A stretch of DNA of 64,000 nt from Streptomyces genisteinicus (GCF_014489615.1 NZ_CP060827.1:1-64000), one strand, 5' to 3'. Counted from the first letter of the stretch, positions 43,451 through 53,795 are shown. Program-made: numbers and translations. The notes: generated by a model not told the origin, from the letters alone.

Positions 43451-45046
43451 GTGGGTGGGGGTTTCGATCTGCGGGTCGAGCCGTGGATTCCGGTGCGGTT
43501 AGCGACTGGGGAGACGGTGTGGCTGGGGTTACGTGAGCTGTTTACGCGGGCGCATGAGATCGAGGATCTTCAGGTGCCGGTGCCGCCCGCCGCTGCCGGG
43601 CTAATGCGGATCCTCGCGTCGCTCACGGCGCGGGTCGCTGCGGACGGCGACGAGTTTCTGGACGATCCGGGTGTCGGCGAGAACATCGACGAGTGGCACG
43701 GCCTGCGGGACAGGATCCTGAAGTCGGGCCGGTTCGACCCGGCGGCGGTGGACGCCTACTTCGCCCGGGAGGACCTGGAGGGCCGGTTCGACCTCTTCCA
43801 TCCCGAGCGGCCGTTCCTGCAGGACCCCCGGCTGCGCACCGAGTGCGTGGACGCGAAGGGTGCGCCGAACGCCTCCGGGGTGAACAAGCTGGTGATGGGC
43901 CGGCCGACCGGTATCAACGGGGCCGTCCTGTTCGGGCACTTCACGGACACCGCTCCGGTACCCGTCCCGGCGGCGGAGGCGGCGTGGCATCTGATCGCGC
44001 AGCTGTACTACGGGCCGTCGGGGCAGTGCACGCCCCGCCGGATCACGGCTGAGCGGGCGGGCAGCACGGACGCGGCCCCGCTGCGGAAGTCGGTCTCCTA
44101 CTTTCCGTGGGCGCCGGATCTGTTCTCCACGCTCGTGCTGGCGGTGCCGAGCCCGCAGGCGCAGGTCGACTGGGAGGCAGAGGACGCGTGCCCGTGGGAA
44201 GCCGAAGCTCTGAATGAGCCGCTGGGGCCGGTGCCGGCGGTGACGTGGCCCGGCGGGATGCTGACCGGCCGGTTCCGGCACGCAGCGCTGCTCATTGCGT
44301 CCCCGGACGGGCGTACCGTGTGCGACGCCTACCTGACGTGGGCGACTCACGAGAAGCCGCAGCAGGTCCGTGACCCCTATCAGGTTCTCGACCCGCGCCG
44401 GGACGGCGAGTTCCAGCCCAGGGAAGCGGACGGGGCGCGGGCGTTGTGGCGGGACCTCGACTCGCTGCTGCTGAAGGACAGCCGTGGCAGCAGCAGGCGT
44501 CCGCCCGCTCTGGAGCACCTGCCGCGGTGGCTCCTGCCCCAGCTGCGGGTGCGTGCCTACGGCTTCGACCAGGACGGACAGCAGAAGGACAGCGTCTGGT
44601 ACCAGGCGACGACTCCGCCCGTGCTGCGCTGGCAGGAAGAGAACGACACCGCCATGGCGCACCACGTCAAGCGCTGCCACGCCATGGCCGAACAGACCGG
44701 CGACCGGCTCGACTACGCCGCGCGGATCGCCTGGAAGATCGCCACCGACGCGAATACGGACCTGTCGCCGACAGCGAAGGTCAGACTCGACGCGCGCAAA
44801 CCCGGCCCCTGGGCGGCCGCCGCGATGACCCGGTACTGGCCGGCCGCGGAGACCGCGTTCTGGCAGCTCACGAGGACCGGCCAGGCCACCGAACAGGTCG
44901 CCCGCCCGTTCGTGGACGCCGCTCTGACCGCGCTCGACGACGCTCTGGGCCAGGCCAACCGGGCGGACATCCGCGTCGCCCGCGCACGCCAGCGCGCCCG
45001 CGGCCTGCTGCTGGCGCTGCTGCGCCCGGCGCCGGCCACCGCCTGA
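43451..45046 (+). CDS. casA: Cse1/CasA (Cas8e), large Cascade subunit
   Basis: The roughly 531-residue product begins FDLRVEPWIPV, typical of Cse1, and continues with REDLEGRFDLFHPERPFLQDPRL, a KLVMGRPTGINGAVLFGHF segment and LIAQLYYGPSG...ERAGSTDAAP. Cse1 reads the PAM and recruits Cas3. GTG 43451 is preferred because GGGGGAGGGG lies 8 bases upstream; GTG codons at 43442 and 43445 and an earlier in-frame GTG at 43406 are alternatives. It leads the operon to cas2. Confidence 0.9.
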   Translation: MGGGFDLRVEPWIPVRLATGETVWLGLRELFTRAHEIEDLQVPVPPAAAGLMRILASLTARVAADGDEFLDDPGVGENIDEWHGLRDRILKSGRFDPAAVDAYFAREDLEGRFDLFHPERPFLQDPRLRTECVDAKGAPNASGVNKLVMGRPTGINGAVLFGHFTDTAPVPVPAAEAAWHLIAQLYYGPSGQCTPRRITAERAGSTDAAPLRKSVSYFPWAPDLFSTLVLAVPSPQAQVDWEAEDACPWEAEALNEPLGPVPAVTWPGGMLTGRFRHAALLIASPDGRTVCDAYLTWATHEKPQQVRDPYQVLDPRRDGEFQPREADGARALWRDLDSLLLKDSRGSSRRPPALEHLPRWLLPQLRVRAYGFDQDGQQKDSVWYQATTPPVLRWQEENDTAMAHHVKRCHAMAEQTGDRLDYAARIAWKIATDANTDLSPTAKVRLDARKPGPWAAAAMTRYWPAAETAFWQLTRTGQATEQVARPFVDAALTALDDALGQANRADIRVARARQRARGLLLALLRPAPATA

Positions 45047-45128
45047 CCCTGCCGCTCACAGCCGTGCCTGCCCGCAGGCCCAGCACGCCATCACACCCAC
45101 ACCCACGCCCTCGTCCAAGGGACGCCTC

Positions 45129-45812
45129 ATGACCACTTCTGTGCCGGCGGCATCGGTGCCGCCTCCCTCCGATCCGCCGGCCACGGCCCCGCCCGCTACG
45201 GCAAGGCGCGGATCGGACGCGTTCGTCGCCCATGTGCACCACCTGTGCCAGTCCACCCAGGCCCGCGCCGCGCTGCGCCGCGGTCTGGGACTGCCGGTGG
45301 AGCGGTGCAACACCATGCACCGCTACCTGGTGCCCTGGCTGCGCGACCACGACGACCCGCACCACGCCGACGTCCGCCGTGCCTACTACGCGGTCGCGTC
45401 GCTGATCGCCGCGCGCCCCCGCGCCGCACGGGACACCGTCCCGGACCATGCCGGGATCTCCTGGTTCCAGCGGCCGAATCTCGGAGCCAGCCTCGGCCAG
45501 GGCGTCGCGGCCAAGGTGATGAAGGGCAACTCCGCCGAGAGCAGCCTGCACCTGATGACCCGGCAGAGCGCCGATGCGATCCACCCGTCCCTACCCGCCC
45601 TGATCCGTCAGCTCCAGAGCAGCGGGATCGCGGTCGACTGGGCCGTCCTGCTGGAGGACCTCGCCTGGTTCAACCGCAGCCGCGACCGCATCGCCACCCG
45701 CTGGCTCGAGGACTACTTCCGCACCTCCACCCGCACCACCGACCCCGACACCGGCATCCCCACCGGTGCCGACCCCGCCCATGCCGACCTTGCCGAGGAG
45801 AACGACCGATGA
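45129..45812 (+). CDS. casB: Cse2/CasB, small Cascade subunit
   Basis: The 227-residue helical protein has the family features DAFVAHVHHLC, RAALRRGLGLPVERCNTMHRYLVPWL, YYAVASLIAARP and GASLGQGVA...ESSLHLM. ATG 45129 is 82 bases after cse1; its stop overlaps the start of cas7. Cse2 pairs along the crRNA and stabilises the R-loop. Confidence 0.9.
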   Translation: MTTSVPAASVPPPSDPPATAPPATARRGSDAFVAHVHHLCQSTQARAALRRGLGLPVERCNTMHRYLVPWLRDHDDPHHADVRRAYYAVASLIAARPRAARDTVPDHAGISWFQRPNLGASLGQGVAAKVMKGNSAESSLHLMTRQSADAIHPSLPALIRQLQSSGIAVDWAVLLEDLAWFNRSRDRIATRWLEDYFRTSTRTTDPDTGIPTGADPAHADLAEENDR

Positions 45813-46936
45813 CTGTCTACCTGGACCTGAGCGCCCTGCAGTCGGTGCCCGCCGCGAACCTGAACCGTGACGACCTCGGCTCCCCGAAGCAGGTCCGCTA
45901 CGGCAACGCCTCCCGGATCCGGGTCTCCAGCCAGTCCTGGAAGCGGGCGATCCGCCACGGCGTCGAGCAGGACCTCGGAGAGAAGGCCGCCCGCACCCGC
46001 CAGGTCCCGGTGAAGGTGCGCCAAGCCCTCGAACGCGCCGGCTGGCCCGAGGAACTGGCCGCCTTCGCCGGCGCGCAGGTCGCCGCCAGCGCCGGGAAGA
46101 AGGGCATCGGCACCGAAGCGGCCGGTCACACCTCGGTCCTGCTGTTCCTCCCGGAGGCTGCGATCGACGAACTCGCCGCCGTCTGCACCGAGCACCGCCC
46201 GGCCCTGGAGGAGGCCGCGGGCAAGAAGAAGCCCGGCCAGATCCTTCCGACCCAGGCCATCGAAGCGATCCTCAAGCGGCGCACCGCCTCCATCAGCCTG
46301 CTGGGCCGCATGCTCGCTGAACTCCCCAACGCCAACGTCGACGGCGCCGCCCAGGTCGCCCACGCCTTCACCACCCACGCCGCCGAACCGCAGCGCGACT
46401 ACTTCACCGCAGTCGACGACTGGCTCGGCGAAGCCGACACCGGCAGCGGCCACCTCGACACCGCCGAGTTCAGCGCCGGCGTCTTCTACCGCTACGCGAC
46501 CGTCAACGTCGCCGACCTGCTGAAGAACCTCGAAGGCGACACCAAGGCCGCCCGCACCGTCCTCGGGTCCTTCGCCGAACACTTCCTCCTGTCCCTCCCG
46601 CAGGCCAAGAAGAACAGCACCGCCCCCCACACCGTCCCCGACCTCGCCTACCTCGCCGTGCGCGAACACCGCCCCCTGTCCCTGGCCGCCGCCTTCGAAA
46701 CCCCCGTCACCGCCGACCAGCAAGGCGGCTTCTCCCACCCCTCCCGCACCGCCCTCGACACCTACGCCGTCAACCTCAACCGCCTCACCGGCCAGCGCAA
46801 CCGACGCTTCCACGGCCACACCGTGATCGACCCCGAAGCCAAGCACCCCGGCCTCGGCACCGCCCACGACTCCTTCGACCAGCTCATCGACGCCGCGATC
46901 ACCGCAGCCCTGCCCACCGCGGAGAACGAGCAGTGA
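45809..46936 (+). CDS. casC: Cas7e/CasC (Cse4), Cascade backbone
   Basis: The 375-residue product starts TVYLDLSALQSVPAANLNRDDLGSPKQVRYGNASRIRVSSQSWKRAIR-type sequence, typical of Cse4, with FSAGVFYRYATVNVADLL and a C-terminal VNLNRLTGQRNRRF segment. Six copies form the crRNA-binding filament in known complexes. ATG 45809 overlaps the cse2 stop. Confidence 0.93.
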   Translation: MTVYLDLSALQSVPAANLNRDDLGSPKQVRYGNASRIRVSSQSWKRAIRHGVEQDLGEKAARTRQVPVKVRQALERAGWPEELAAFAGAQVAASAGKKGIGTEAAGHTSVLLFLPEAAIDELAAVCTEHRPALEEAAGKKKPGQILPTQAIEAILKRRTASISLLGRMLAELPNANVDGAAQVAHAFTTHAAEPQRDYFTAVDDWLGEADTGSGHLDTAEFSAGVFYRYATVNVADLLKNLEGDTKAARTVLGSFAEHFLLSLPQAKKNSTAPHTVPDLAYLAVREHRPLSLAAAFETPVTADQQGGFSHPSRTALDTYAVNLNRLTGQRNRRFHGHTVIDPEAKHPGLGTAHDSFDQLIDAAITAALPTAENEQ

Positions 46937-47826
46937 GCGGATTCCTGCTGCGCCTGGCCGGACCCCTGCAGTCCTGGGGAGAACGCTCCGCGTTCGCCCC
47001 CGTCCGCGACACCGCCCCCTTCCCGACCCGCTCCGCCCTCATCGGCATGTTCGCCGCAGCCGAGGGCATCGGCCGCCAGGACGGGGGCCTGGACCGCTAC
47101 CAGAACCTCCACCTCACGGTCCGCGTGGACCGCCCCGGCGTCCGGCTCGTCGACTACCACACCGCCGGCGGCGGCTTCCCCAAAGAACGCACCCCGGCCA
47201 CCAGCGCCGGCAGCAACAAGGGCGCAGCCGTCATCACCCGCCGCCACTACCTGTCCGACGCCGTGTTCGTCGTCGCCGTCACCGCACCCGACCAGATCCT
47301 CGAACCCCTCACCACAGCTCTGCGCCGCCCCCACTGGGCCCCGTACCTGGGCCGCCGCTCCTGCGTGCCCGACGAGCCGTTCCTCCTGCGCCGCCACGTC
47401 GACGACCCCGAGGAAGAACTCCGCACCCGCGTACCCCTCAGCCGACCCACACCCCGAAACCGGCACGGCCACGACCGCGAACCCACCACGATCCAGGTCG
47501 AGTTCCTCCGCGAACAGCCCGCCCGGCCAGCCCCCCACCCGGCCGCGCCCCACCACGCAGAAAGGCCCCTTCCCGCCGAGAGCAAGGAGCCTGGAGCTCC
47601 GGCCTCCTCCAGCCCTGATGCCACCGACCGCCCGGCACCCTCCGACAGCTTCGCCGACATCATCGAAGTGAACGACGTGCCCGTCAGCTTCGCCCCGCAC
47701 CAACGCAGCCACACCACACGCCGCCTCCACCGCACCGTCGAGGCGCTGCCCGGCCACCTCACCGGCCCCCAGCACACCCTCATACAGCGCCTGATCGACT
47801 ACGCCCACCTCGAGGACCACGCATGA
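46933..47826 (+). CDS. casD: Cas5e/CasD with a long disordered insertion
   Basis: The protein begins SGFLLRLAGPLQSWGERSAF, the Cas5e signature, with PFPTRSALIGMFAAAEG and VDYHTAGGG. At 297 residues it is longer than usual (about 220-250); the extra length is a Pro/Ala/Ser-rich stretch at about 195-240 just before the C-terminal end. It binds the crRNA 5' handle. GTG 46933 overlaps the cas7 stop. Confidence 0.9.
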   Translation: MSGFLLRLAGPLQSWGERSAFAPVRDTAPFPTRSALIGMFAAAEGIGRQDGGLDRYQNLHLTVRVDRPGVRLVDYHTAGGGFPKERTPATSAGSNKGAAVITRRHYLSDAVFVVAVTAPDQILEPLTTALRRPHWAPYLGRRSCVPDEPFLLRRHVDDPEEELRTRVPLSRPTPRNRHGHDREPTTIQVEFLREQPARPAPHPAAPHHAERPLPAESKEPGAPASSSPDATDRPAPSDSFADIIEVNDVPVSFAPHQRSHTTRRLHRTVEALPGHLTGPQHTLIQRLIDYAHLEDHA

Positions 47827-48470
47827 ACCACCCGGTGATCGCACGCATCCGCCTCAACCCGCACAGCCAAGACGTGCAACGAGACCTGCGGGACGCCACC
47901 CAGATGCACCGCACCGTCATGCGGATGGTCCCCGACCACCTCGGCGAATCCCCCCGCCACCAGACCGGACTGCTCTACCGCCTCGACGAGACCGACACCA
48001 CCAGCACACTCCTCGTCCAAGCCGCCCAACTCGACCCGCACCGCCTGCCCACCGGCTACGGCACCGCCGACATCAAAAGCCTCAGCCCCATGTTCACCGC
48101 ACTCCGCAAAGGACTCGGCGTCCGCTACCGCATCGTCGTCAACCCCGCCAAACGCGAACGCCTCCCCACCGAACACAAAGGCCAACGCGGACGCATCGTG
48201 CCGCTGACCGGCCCCGACGCCGACCAATGGTGGAACCGCCGCGCCACCGACGCAGGCCTCACCCTCCACACCCTCACCCCCACCAGCACCGAACCGGTCC
48301 GCCCCCGCACCTCCAACGCACCCCGCATGCGGCACAGCCTCCTGCGCTACGACGGCACCGCCACCGTCACCGACCCCGACGCACTGCGCGACGCCCTCCT
48401 CAACGGCATCGGCCGAGCCAAGCCCTACGGCGCCGGCCTCCTCAGCCTCGCCCCCGCCACCACCGCGTGA
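47823..48470 (+). CDS. casE: Cas6e/CasE, crRNA-processing endonuclease
   Basis: The 215-residue protein has DATQMHRTVMRMVPD, carrying the His expected in the active site, and a C-terminal glycine-rich GIGRAKPYGAGLLSLA loop, both Cas6e features. It cuts the repeat hairpin. With three repeat variants in the window, one enzyme presumably handles all of them. ATG 47823 overlaps the cas5 stop. Confidence 0.9.
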   Translation: MNHPVIARIRLNPHSQDVQRDLRDATQMHRTVMRMVPDHLGESPRHQTGLLYRLDETDTTSTLLVQAAQLDPHRLPTGYGTADIKSLSPMFTALRKGLGVRYRIVVNPAKRERLPTEHKGQRGRIVPLTGPDADQWWNRRATDAGLTLHTLTPTSTEPVRPRTSNAPRMRHSLLRYDGTATVTDPDALRDALLNGIGRAKPYGAGLLSLAPATTA

Positions 48471-49477
48471 GCGCACCACGACGGGGCGGCGACACCCGCC
48501 GACGGCTCGCCGCCCCCACCCTCGCCATGCTGCCCCGCATCGCCGACTCCCTGTCCTTCCTCTACCTGGACATGGTCCGCGTCGTCCAAGACGACACCGG
48601 CGTCTGCGCACAGATCCAGGTCGACGAAACCCGCACCGACACCGTCTACCTCCCCACCGCCGCCCTCTCCTGCCTCCTCCTCGGCCCCGGCGTCTCCATC
48701 ACCACACCAGCCCTGACCACCCTCGCCCGCCACGGCACCAGCGTCGTGTGCACCGGCTCCGGCGGCGTCCGCGCCTACGCCGGCATCCTCCCCGACTCCC
48801 TCACCACCCACTGGCTCGAGCAGCAGGTCACCTGCTGGAGCGACCCCGACCGCCGCCTCGACGTCGCCATCCGCATGTACAAGATGCGCTTCCACGACGC
48901 CGACCTGCCCACCACCATCACCCTCGACCAACTGCGCGGCATGGAAGGCCAGCGCATGAAAGCCCTCTACAAGATCCTCGCGGACCAGCACGGCATCGGC
49001 CGCTTCCGCCGCAACTACCGCCCCGACCAATGGCACGCACAAGACCCCGTCAACCTGGCCCTCTCCTCCGCCAACACCTGCCTCTACGGCATCATCCACG
49101 CCGCCCTGCTCGCCCTCGGCCTCTCCCCAGCCCTCGGATTCGTCCACGCCGGCACCCAGCACGCCTTCGTCTACGACATAGCCGACCTCTACAAAGCCGA
49201 CACCACCCTCCCCCTCGCCTTCGCCCTCCACGACTCCACCAACCCCGAACAAGAAGCCCGCCGCCGCTTCCGCGACAACCTCCGACTCCTGCGCCTGCTG
49301 CCCCGCATCGTCCGCGACACCCAAACCCTCCTCACGACCACACCCGACACCCCCCACGCCGACGACGACACCGACGACGACCCCGCAGAACGCCGCGACG
49401 TCCACATGGTCCACCTCTGGGACCCGAAAACCGGCACCCTGCCCGCCGGCGTCAACTACGCAGCAGGAACCGACTGA
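48467..49477 (+). CDS. cas1: Cas1 integrase (type I-E)
   Basis: The 336-residue product has the I-E Cas1 features: RIADSLSFLYLDMVRV, GVSITTPALTTLARHGTSVVCTG, the metal-site Glu in LRGMEGQRMKALY, NTCLYGIIHAALLALGLSPALGFVHAGTQHAFVYDIADLYK with the His and Asp. The C-terminal 50 residues are an acidic extension. GTG 48467 overlaps the cas6 stop. With Cas2 it inserts new spacers. Confidence 0.93.
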   Translation: MSAPRRGGDTRRRLAAPTLAMLPRIADSLSFLYLDMVRVVQDDTGVCAQIQVDETRTDTVYLPTAALSCLLLGPGVSITTPALTTLARHGTSVVCTGSGGVRAYAGILPDSLTTHWLEQQVTCWSDPDRRLDVAIRMYKMRFHDADLPTTITLDQLRGMEGQRMKALYKILADQHGIGRFRRNYRPDQWHAQDPVNLALSSANTCLYGIIHAALLALGLSPALGFVHAGTQHAFVYDIADLYKADTTLPLAFALHDSTNPEQEARRRFRDNLRLLRLLPRIVRDTQTLLTTTPDTPHADDDTDDDPAERRDVHMVHLWDPKTGTLPAGVNYAAGTD

Positions 49478-49794
49478 TGCCCTCCATGGTCGTCATCGCC
49501 ACCACCGCCGTCCCCGACCACCTACGCGGCGCACTCAGCCGCTGGACCAGCGAAGTCGTCCCCGGCATCTTCGTCGGCAGCGTCTCAGCACGCGTCCGCG
49601 ACGAACTCTGGCGCGCCGTCACCGACACCGTCGGCAACGGCGCAGCCGTCCTCGTCCACCCCGCAGCCACAGAACAGGGCTACGCCATCCGCACCGCCGG
49701 CACCCGACGCCGCGTACCCGTCGACTACGACGGACTCACACTCATCCGCATGACTGGCGCACCCAAGGCAAAGGAAATGCAAAGCCCTTCTTAA
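49477..49794 (+). CDS. cas2: Cas2e
   Basis: The 105-residue protein MVVIATTAVPDHLRGALSRW...EVVPGIFVGSVSARVRDELW is a typical Cas2e. Its ATG overlaps the cas1 stop by one base. The last eight or nine codons coincide with the first motifs of the array 3 leader. Confidence 0.93.
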   Translation: MPSMVVIATTAVPDHLRGALSRWTSEVVPGIFVGSVSARVRDELWRAVTDTVGNGAAVLVHPAATEQGYAIRTAGTRRRVPVDYDGLTLIRMTGAPKAKEMQSPS

Positions 49795-49811
49795 GGGCCA
49801 GGTCAGGAAGT
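49767..49811 (+). promoter_or_regulatory. Leader of array 3, overlapping the cas2 end
   Basis: GCAAAG, six bases, GCAAAG, then TTCTTAAGGGCCAGGTCAGG directly before the first repeat. The two GCAAAG boxes lie inside cas2 coding sequence (stop 49792-49794). Confidence 0.75.
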
Positions 49812-52800
49812 GTCCTCCCCGCCGACGCGGGGGTGCTCCGCGGTGCCGCGTCTCCGGTCGGACACCCGGCATGTCCTCCCCGCCGACGCGGGGGTGCTCC
49901 GCCGATCATCGGCCCGTTCACCGGATGGGACCTGTCCTCCCCGCCGACGCGGGGGTGCTCCGGCCCTGACCACGGGCACGCAGACGATGGACACGTCCTC
50001 CCCGCCGACGCGGGGGTGCTCCGCACAGCTACATTGAACCCATGGGATTGCGTAGGTCCTCCCCGCCGACGCGGGGGTGCTCCGCGCACCCCCACCCGCC
50101 CCTTGGGCGGGGACAGGTCCTCCCCGCCGACGCGGGGGTGCTCCGTTTCACTGTGATGAATCACCACACATGAACCTGTCCTCCCCGCCGACGCGGGGGT
50201 GCTCCGACGGGGAGCCGCTCCGCGCGGGACACGACGGAGTCCTCCCCGCCGACGCGGGGGTGCTCCGGCGGCGATGTCTGCGGTCTCGGTGGTGTCGGTC
50301 ATGCGGCGGTCCTCCCCGCCGACGCGGGGGTGCTCCTCCGGACGGGACCCCGGCTCCCGCCGTGCCCCAGTCCTCCCCGCCGACGCGGGGGTGCTCCGCT
50401 GGACGCGCTGACCGCGGTCAACGTGCGGCTGTCCTCCCCGCCGACGCGGGGGTGCTCCGGACAACGGCACGGTCCGCTCCTGGCAGCTCCTGTCCTCCCC
50501 GCCGACGCGGGGGTGCTCCGGCGATCAGCGGCATGCCGTAGGTGATGGCGCGGTCCTCCCCGCCGACGCGGGGGTGCTCCGCACTCCCAGCACGGCGACC
50601 GCCTGTCGAACCGGTCCTCCCCGCCGACGCGGGGGTGCTCCGAGGACGCGCTGATCCTGTGGCGCTACGGCGGCGTCCTCCCCGCCGACGCGGGGGTGCT
50701 CCGCTGGCGTTCGCGCTGGTGATCCGTCAGGAAGCGTCCTCCCCGCCGACGCGGGGGTGCTCCGCTCCAGTCGCCGACCGCGCTGCGGGCCGTGCTGTCC
50801 TCCCCGCCGACGCGGGGGTGCTCCGAGGTCATCGTGCCCGACAGTGTGTGGGACGCGGTCCTCCCCGCCGACGCGGGGGTGCTCCGTCGCGTGCCGCGCT
50901 CGCGCCGGCGGTCACCTCGTCCTCCCCGCCGACGCGGGGGTGCTCCGATCCTCGGCCCGGTCTTCGCCGAGCTCGGGCCGTCCTCCCCGCCGACGCGGGG
51001 GTGCTCCGTTGCGCGGCAAGAGCGGACGCCGGGTGGTCATGTCCTCCCCGCCGACGCGGGGGTGCTCCGTCGCTCTGCCGGTCGGCGACGGCTCGGCGGC
51101 GGTCCTCCCCGCCGACGCGGGGGTGCTCCGCCCGGGCTGCTGTCCTGGATGGACGAGGTCGAGTCCTCCCCGCCGACGCGGGGGTGCTCCGCCGTCATCT
51201 CCGCCCTCCGGCAGGCCGGGGCCGTCCTCCCCGCCGACGCGGGGGTGCTCCGGCAGCGGTCTGGTGGATCGGCCATCGTGAAGGGTCCTCCCCGCCGACG
51301 CGGGGGTGCTCCGGTGGCCGACCGCCTCGCGCAGCGCCTCAAGGAGTCCTCCCCGCCGACGCGGGGGTGCTCCGACCGGCGCCACCTACGCGCGCGACCT
51401 CGCCGAGTCCTCCCCGCCGACGCGGGGGTGCTCCGTTGTCCCAGCGGGACATGCAGTTCGCCGAGCTGTCCTCCCCGCCGACGCGGGGGTGCTCCGCCGG
51501 CCGACCCTGGGCCCGCGGTCGCGTCCGAGGTCCTCCCCGCCGACGCGGGGGTGCTCCGCGGTCGAAGCCCGCGGACTGGGTGCCGCCGGCGTCCTCCCCG
51601 CCGACGCGGGGGTGCTCCGGTGTCCCGGTCGGTCATCGCGCGTCCTGGGTCGTCCTCCCCGCCGACGCGGGGGTGCTCCGACGGCCGGGCCGGGCGCGAA
51701 GTGGCACGGCGAGTCCTCCCCGCCGACGCGGGGGTGCTCCGCCCCTCACGCTGGCCGCGCTCCGCCGCCGCATGTCCTCCCCGCCGACGCGGGGGTGCTC
51801 CGATGGTGACGACCCCGCTCGCCGGGGCGGCTGAGTCCTCCCCGCCGACGCGGGGGTGCTCCGACGAGCGCACATGAACCTCGGCGAATGGGCGGGTCCT
51901 CCCCGCCGACGCGGGGGTGCTCCGAGCATCCGCGAGCGGACCCCCGTCATGCAGTTGTCCTCCCCGCCGACGCGGGGGTGCTCCGCTCGACAAGGACTTC
52001 GGGTCGCTGACCGGCGCGTCCTCCCCGCCGACGCGGGGGTGCTCCGTTGGCCCACCTCACGCATAGACAGCTGGCTGAGTCCTCCCCGCCGACGCGGGGG
52101 TGCTCCGCCTCCGACCGCCACCCGGCCGCCGGCCAGGCCGTCCTCCCGCCGACGCGGGGGTGCTCCGACATCGTGGGCGTGCACGGTGACCCGCTCCGGT
52201 GTCCTCCCCGCCGACTCGGGGGTGCTCCGGTGGTGTACATGGGCACGTTGCTGGGGCCGGTGTCCTCCCCGCCGACGCGGGGGTGCTCCGCTTCCCGAGG
52301 CGCCGAAGCTGCTCGCCCGCGGGTCCTCCCCGCCGACGCGGGGGTGCTCCGCCGTCCGCACCCGCCCGGCCGACCGGGACGCCGTCCTCCCCGCCGACGC
52401 GGGGGTGCTCCGTACCAGCGCACCGTCTGCTCTTGCCAGGGGCGGTCCTCCCCGCCGACGCGGGGGTGCTCCGCCGGTCGACCCGCGACTCGACATGGAC
52501 CAGTTGTCCTCCCCGCCGACGCGGGGGTGCTCCGCTGGTGGACTGCTGGCAGGCGCTCAACGCCATGTCCTCCCCGCCGACGCGGGGGTGCTCCGCCCTC
52601 GGCTGGACCACCGCACCCACCACAGCCGTCCTCCCCGCCGACGCGGGGGTGCTCCGATCAGACCCCAGACATGGCAACGGCTTAGAGCGTTCTCCTCGCC
52701 GACGCGGGGGTGCTCCGGTGACGGCTGGGCCGCGCCAGGGGAGCATCACGTCCTCCCCGCCGACGCGGGGGTGCTCCGCCGGCTCCTCCCGGGGTTGCGG

Positions 52801-53388
52801 GGCTTGCCCAGTCCTCCCCGCCGACGCGGGGGTGCTCCGACGAGCGCACATGAACGTCGGCGAATGGGTGGGTCCTCCCCGCCGACGCGGGGGTGCTCCG
52901 AACAAGGCCCTCGTGCAGAACGCGGCCACGGCGTCCTCCCCGCCGACGCGGGGGTGCTCCGCGCCGCTACGACGAGCACGCCACCGCCCTCAAGTCCTCC
53001 CCGCCGACGCGGGGGTGCTTCGGTGCGGTCGGCGGGGGCGTTGCGGACCGAGACGTCCTCCCCGCCGACGCGGGGGTGCTCCGTACGACACGGGCGCGGT
53101 CGCCAAGCTGTTCGGGTCCTCCCCGCCGACGCGGGGGTGCTCCGTTCGCGACGACGCTGCCGGACATGACGACGGCGTCCTTCCCGCCGATGCGGGGGTG
53201 CTTTGCTGTCCTACTCTGGGGCCCAAGCGCAGCCATGGTTCTCCCCGCCGTTGCGGGGGTGCTCCGCGAAGCGCACGGGCATAGCTCGCCCCCAGAAAGT
53301 CCTCCCCGCCGACGTGGGGGTGATCCGCTGGCCAAGGAGCAGGGCGACTCCGCTGCTCAGCGCTCCTCGCCGACGTGGGGGTGCTCCG
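49812..53388 (+). CRISPR. CRISPR array 3 (about 59 repeats)
   Basis: The 29-base repeat is GTCCTCCCCGCCGACGCGGG followed by GGTGCTCCG, with 32-base spacers (61-bp period) in almost all units. Exceptions are a 41-base spacer at 50268-50308 and a 33-base spacer before 51530. Repeats decay from about 53177 (TTCCCGCCGATG, ACGTGGGGGTGATCC) and a barely recognisable one is at 53415-53443. The spacers at 51864-51895 and 52840-52871 differ at two bases only. Confidence 0.97.
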
Positions 53389-53564
53389 TCGAGGCGGCGG
53401 CAACTGCACCGGCATGTCCCCTCGCCGTTGCTGGGCTGCTGGGCGCAGCACCGTGTGGCAAGGGACAGGTCGACGTTCGGCCCGGTTCGCTCGTATGAGG
53501 GTTCAGTGGTGCGGCCCGGCGATACCGTGGTGACACACGTCAGACAGAAGCCCAGGAGTTGCCG

Positions 53565-53795
53565 ATGAGCGAGCAGCCGGCCCTCGTGCCCGACCGCCAG
53601 CCCCTCGACGAGCAGGCCGCCGCGTCGGCCCGCGCGTACGCGGCCGACCAGCGCGCGAAGGCCGACGTCCTCGCCTCGGTGCTGGAGGACATCGCCGCCC
53701 ACGGTTACCCGTCCCCGGAAGCGGGCGTGCTGTGGGAAGACGCCCGCGACGCCCACCTGGACCGCCTGGCCGGCGAGGAGCCCCGTGTCGCCTGA
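53565..53795 (+). CDS. Antitoxin of a RelE/ParE-type pair
   Basis: ATG 53565 follows AGGAG. The 76-residue acidic protein has a helical SARAYAADQRAKADVLASVLEDIAAHG segment and overlaps the next gene by 11 bases. Its position directly before a RelE/ParE-like toxin makes it the likely antitoxin. It lies 176 bases after array 3. Confidence 0.65.
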   Translation: MSEQPALVPDRQPLDEQAAASARAYAADQRAKADVLASVLEDIAAHGYPSPEAGVLWEDARDAHLDRLAGEEPRVA

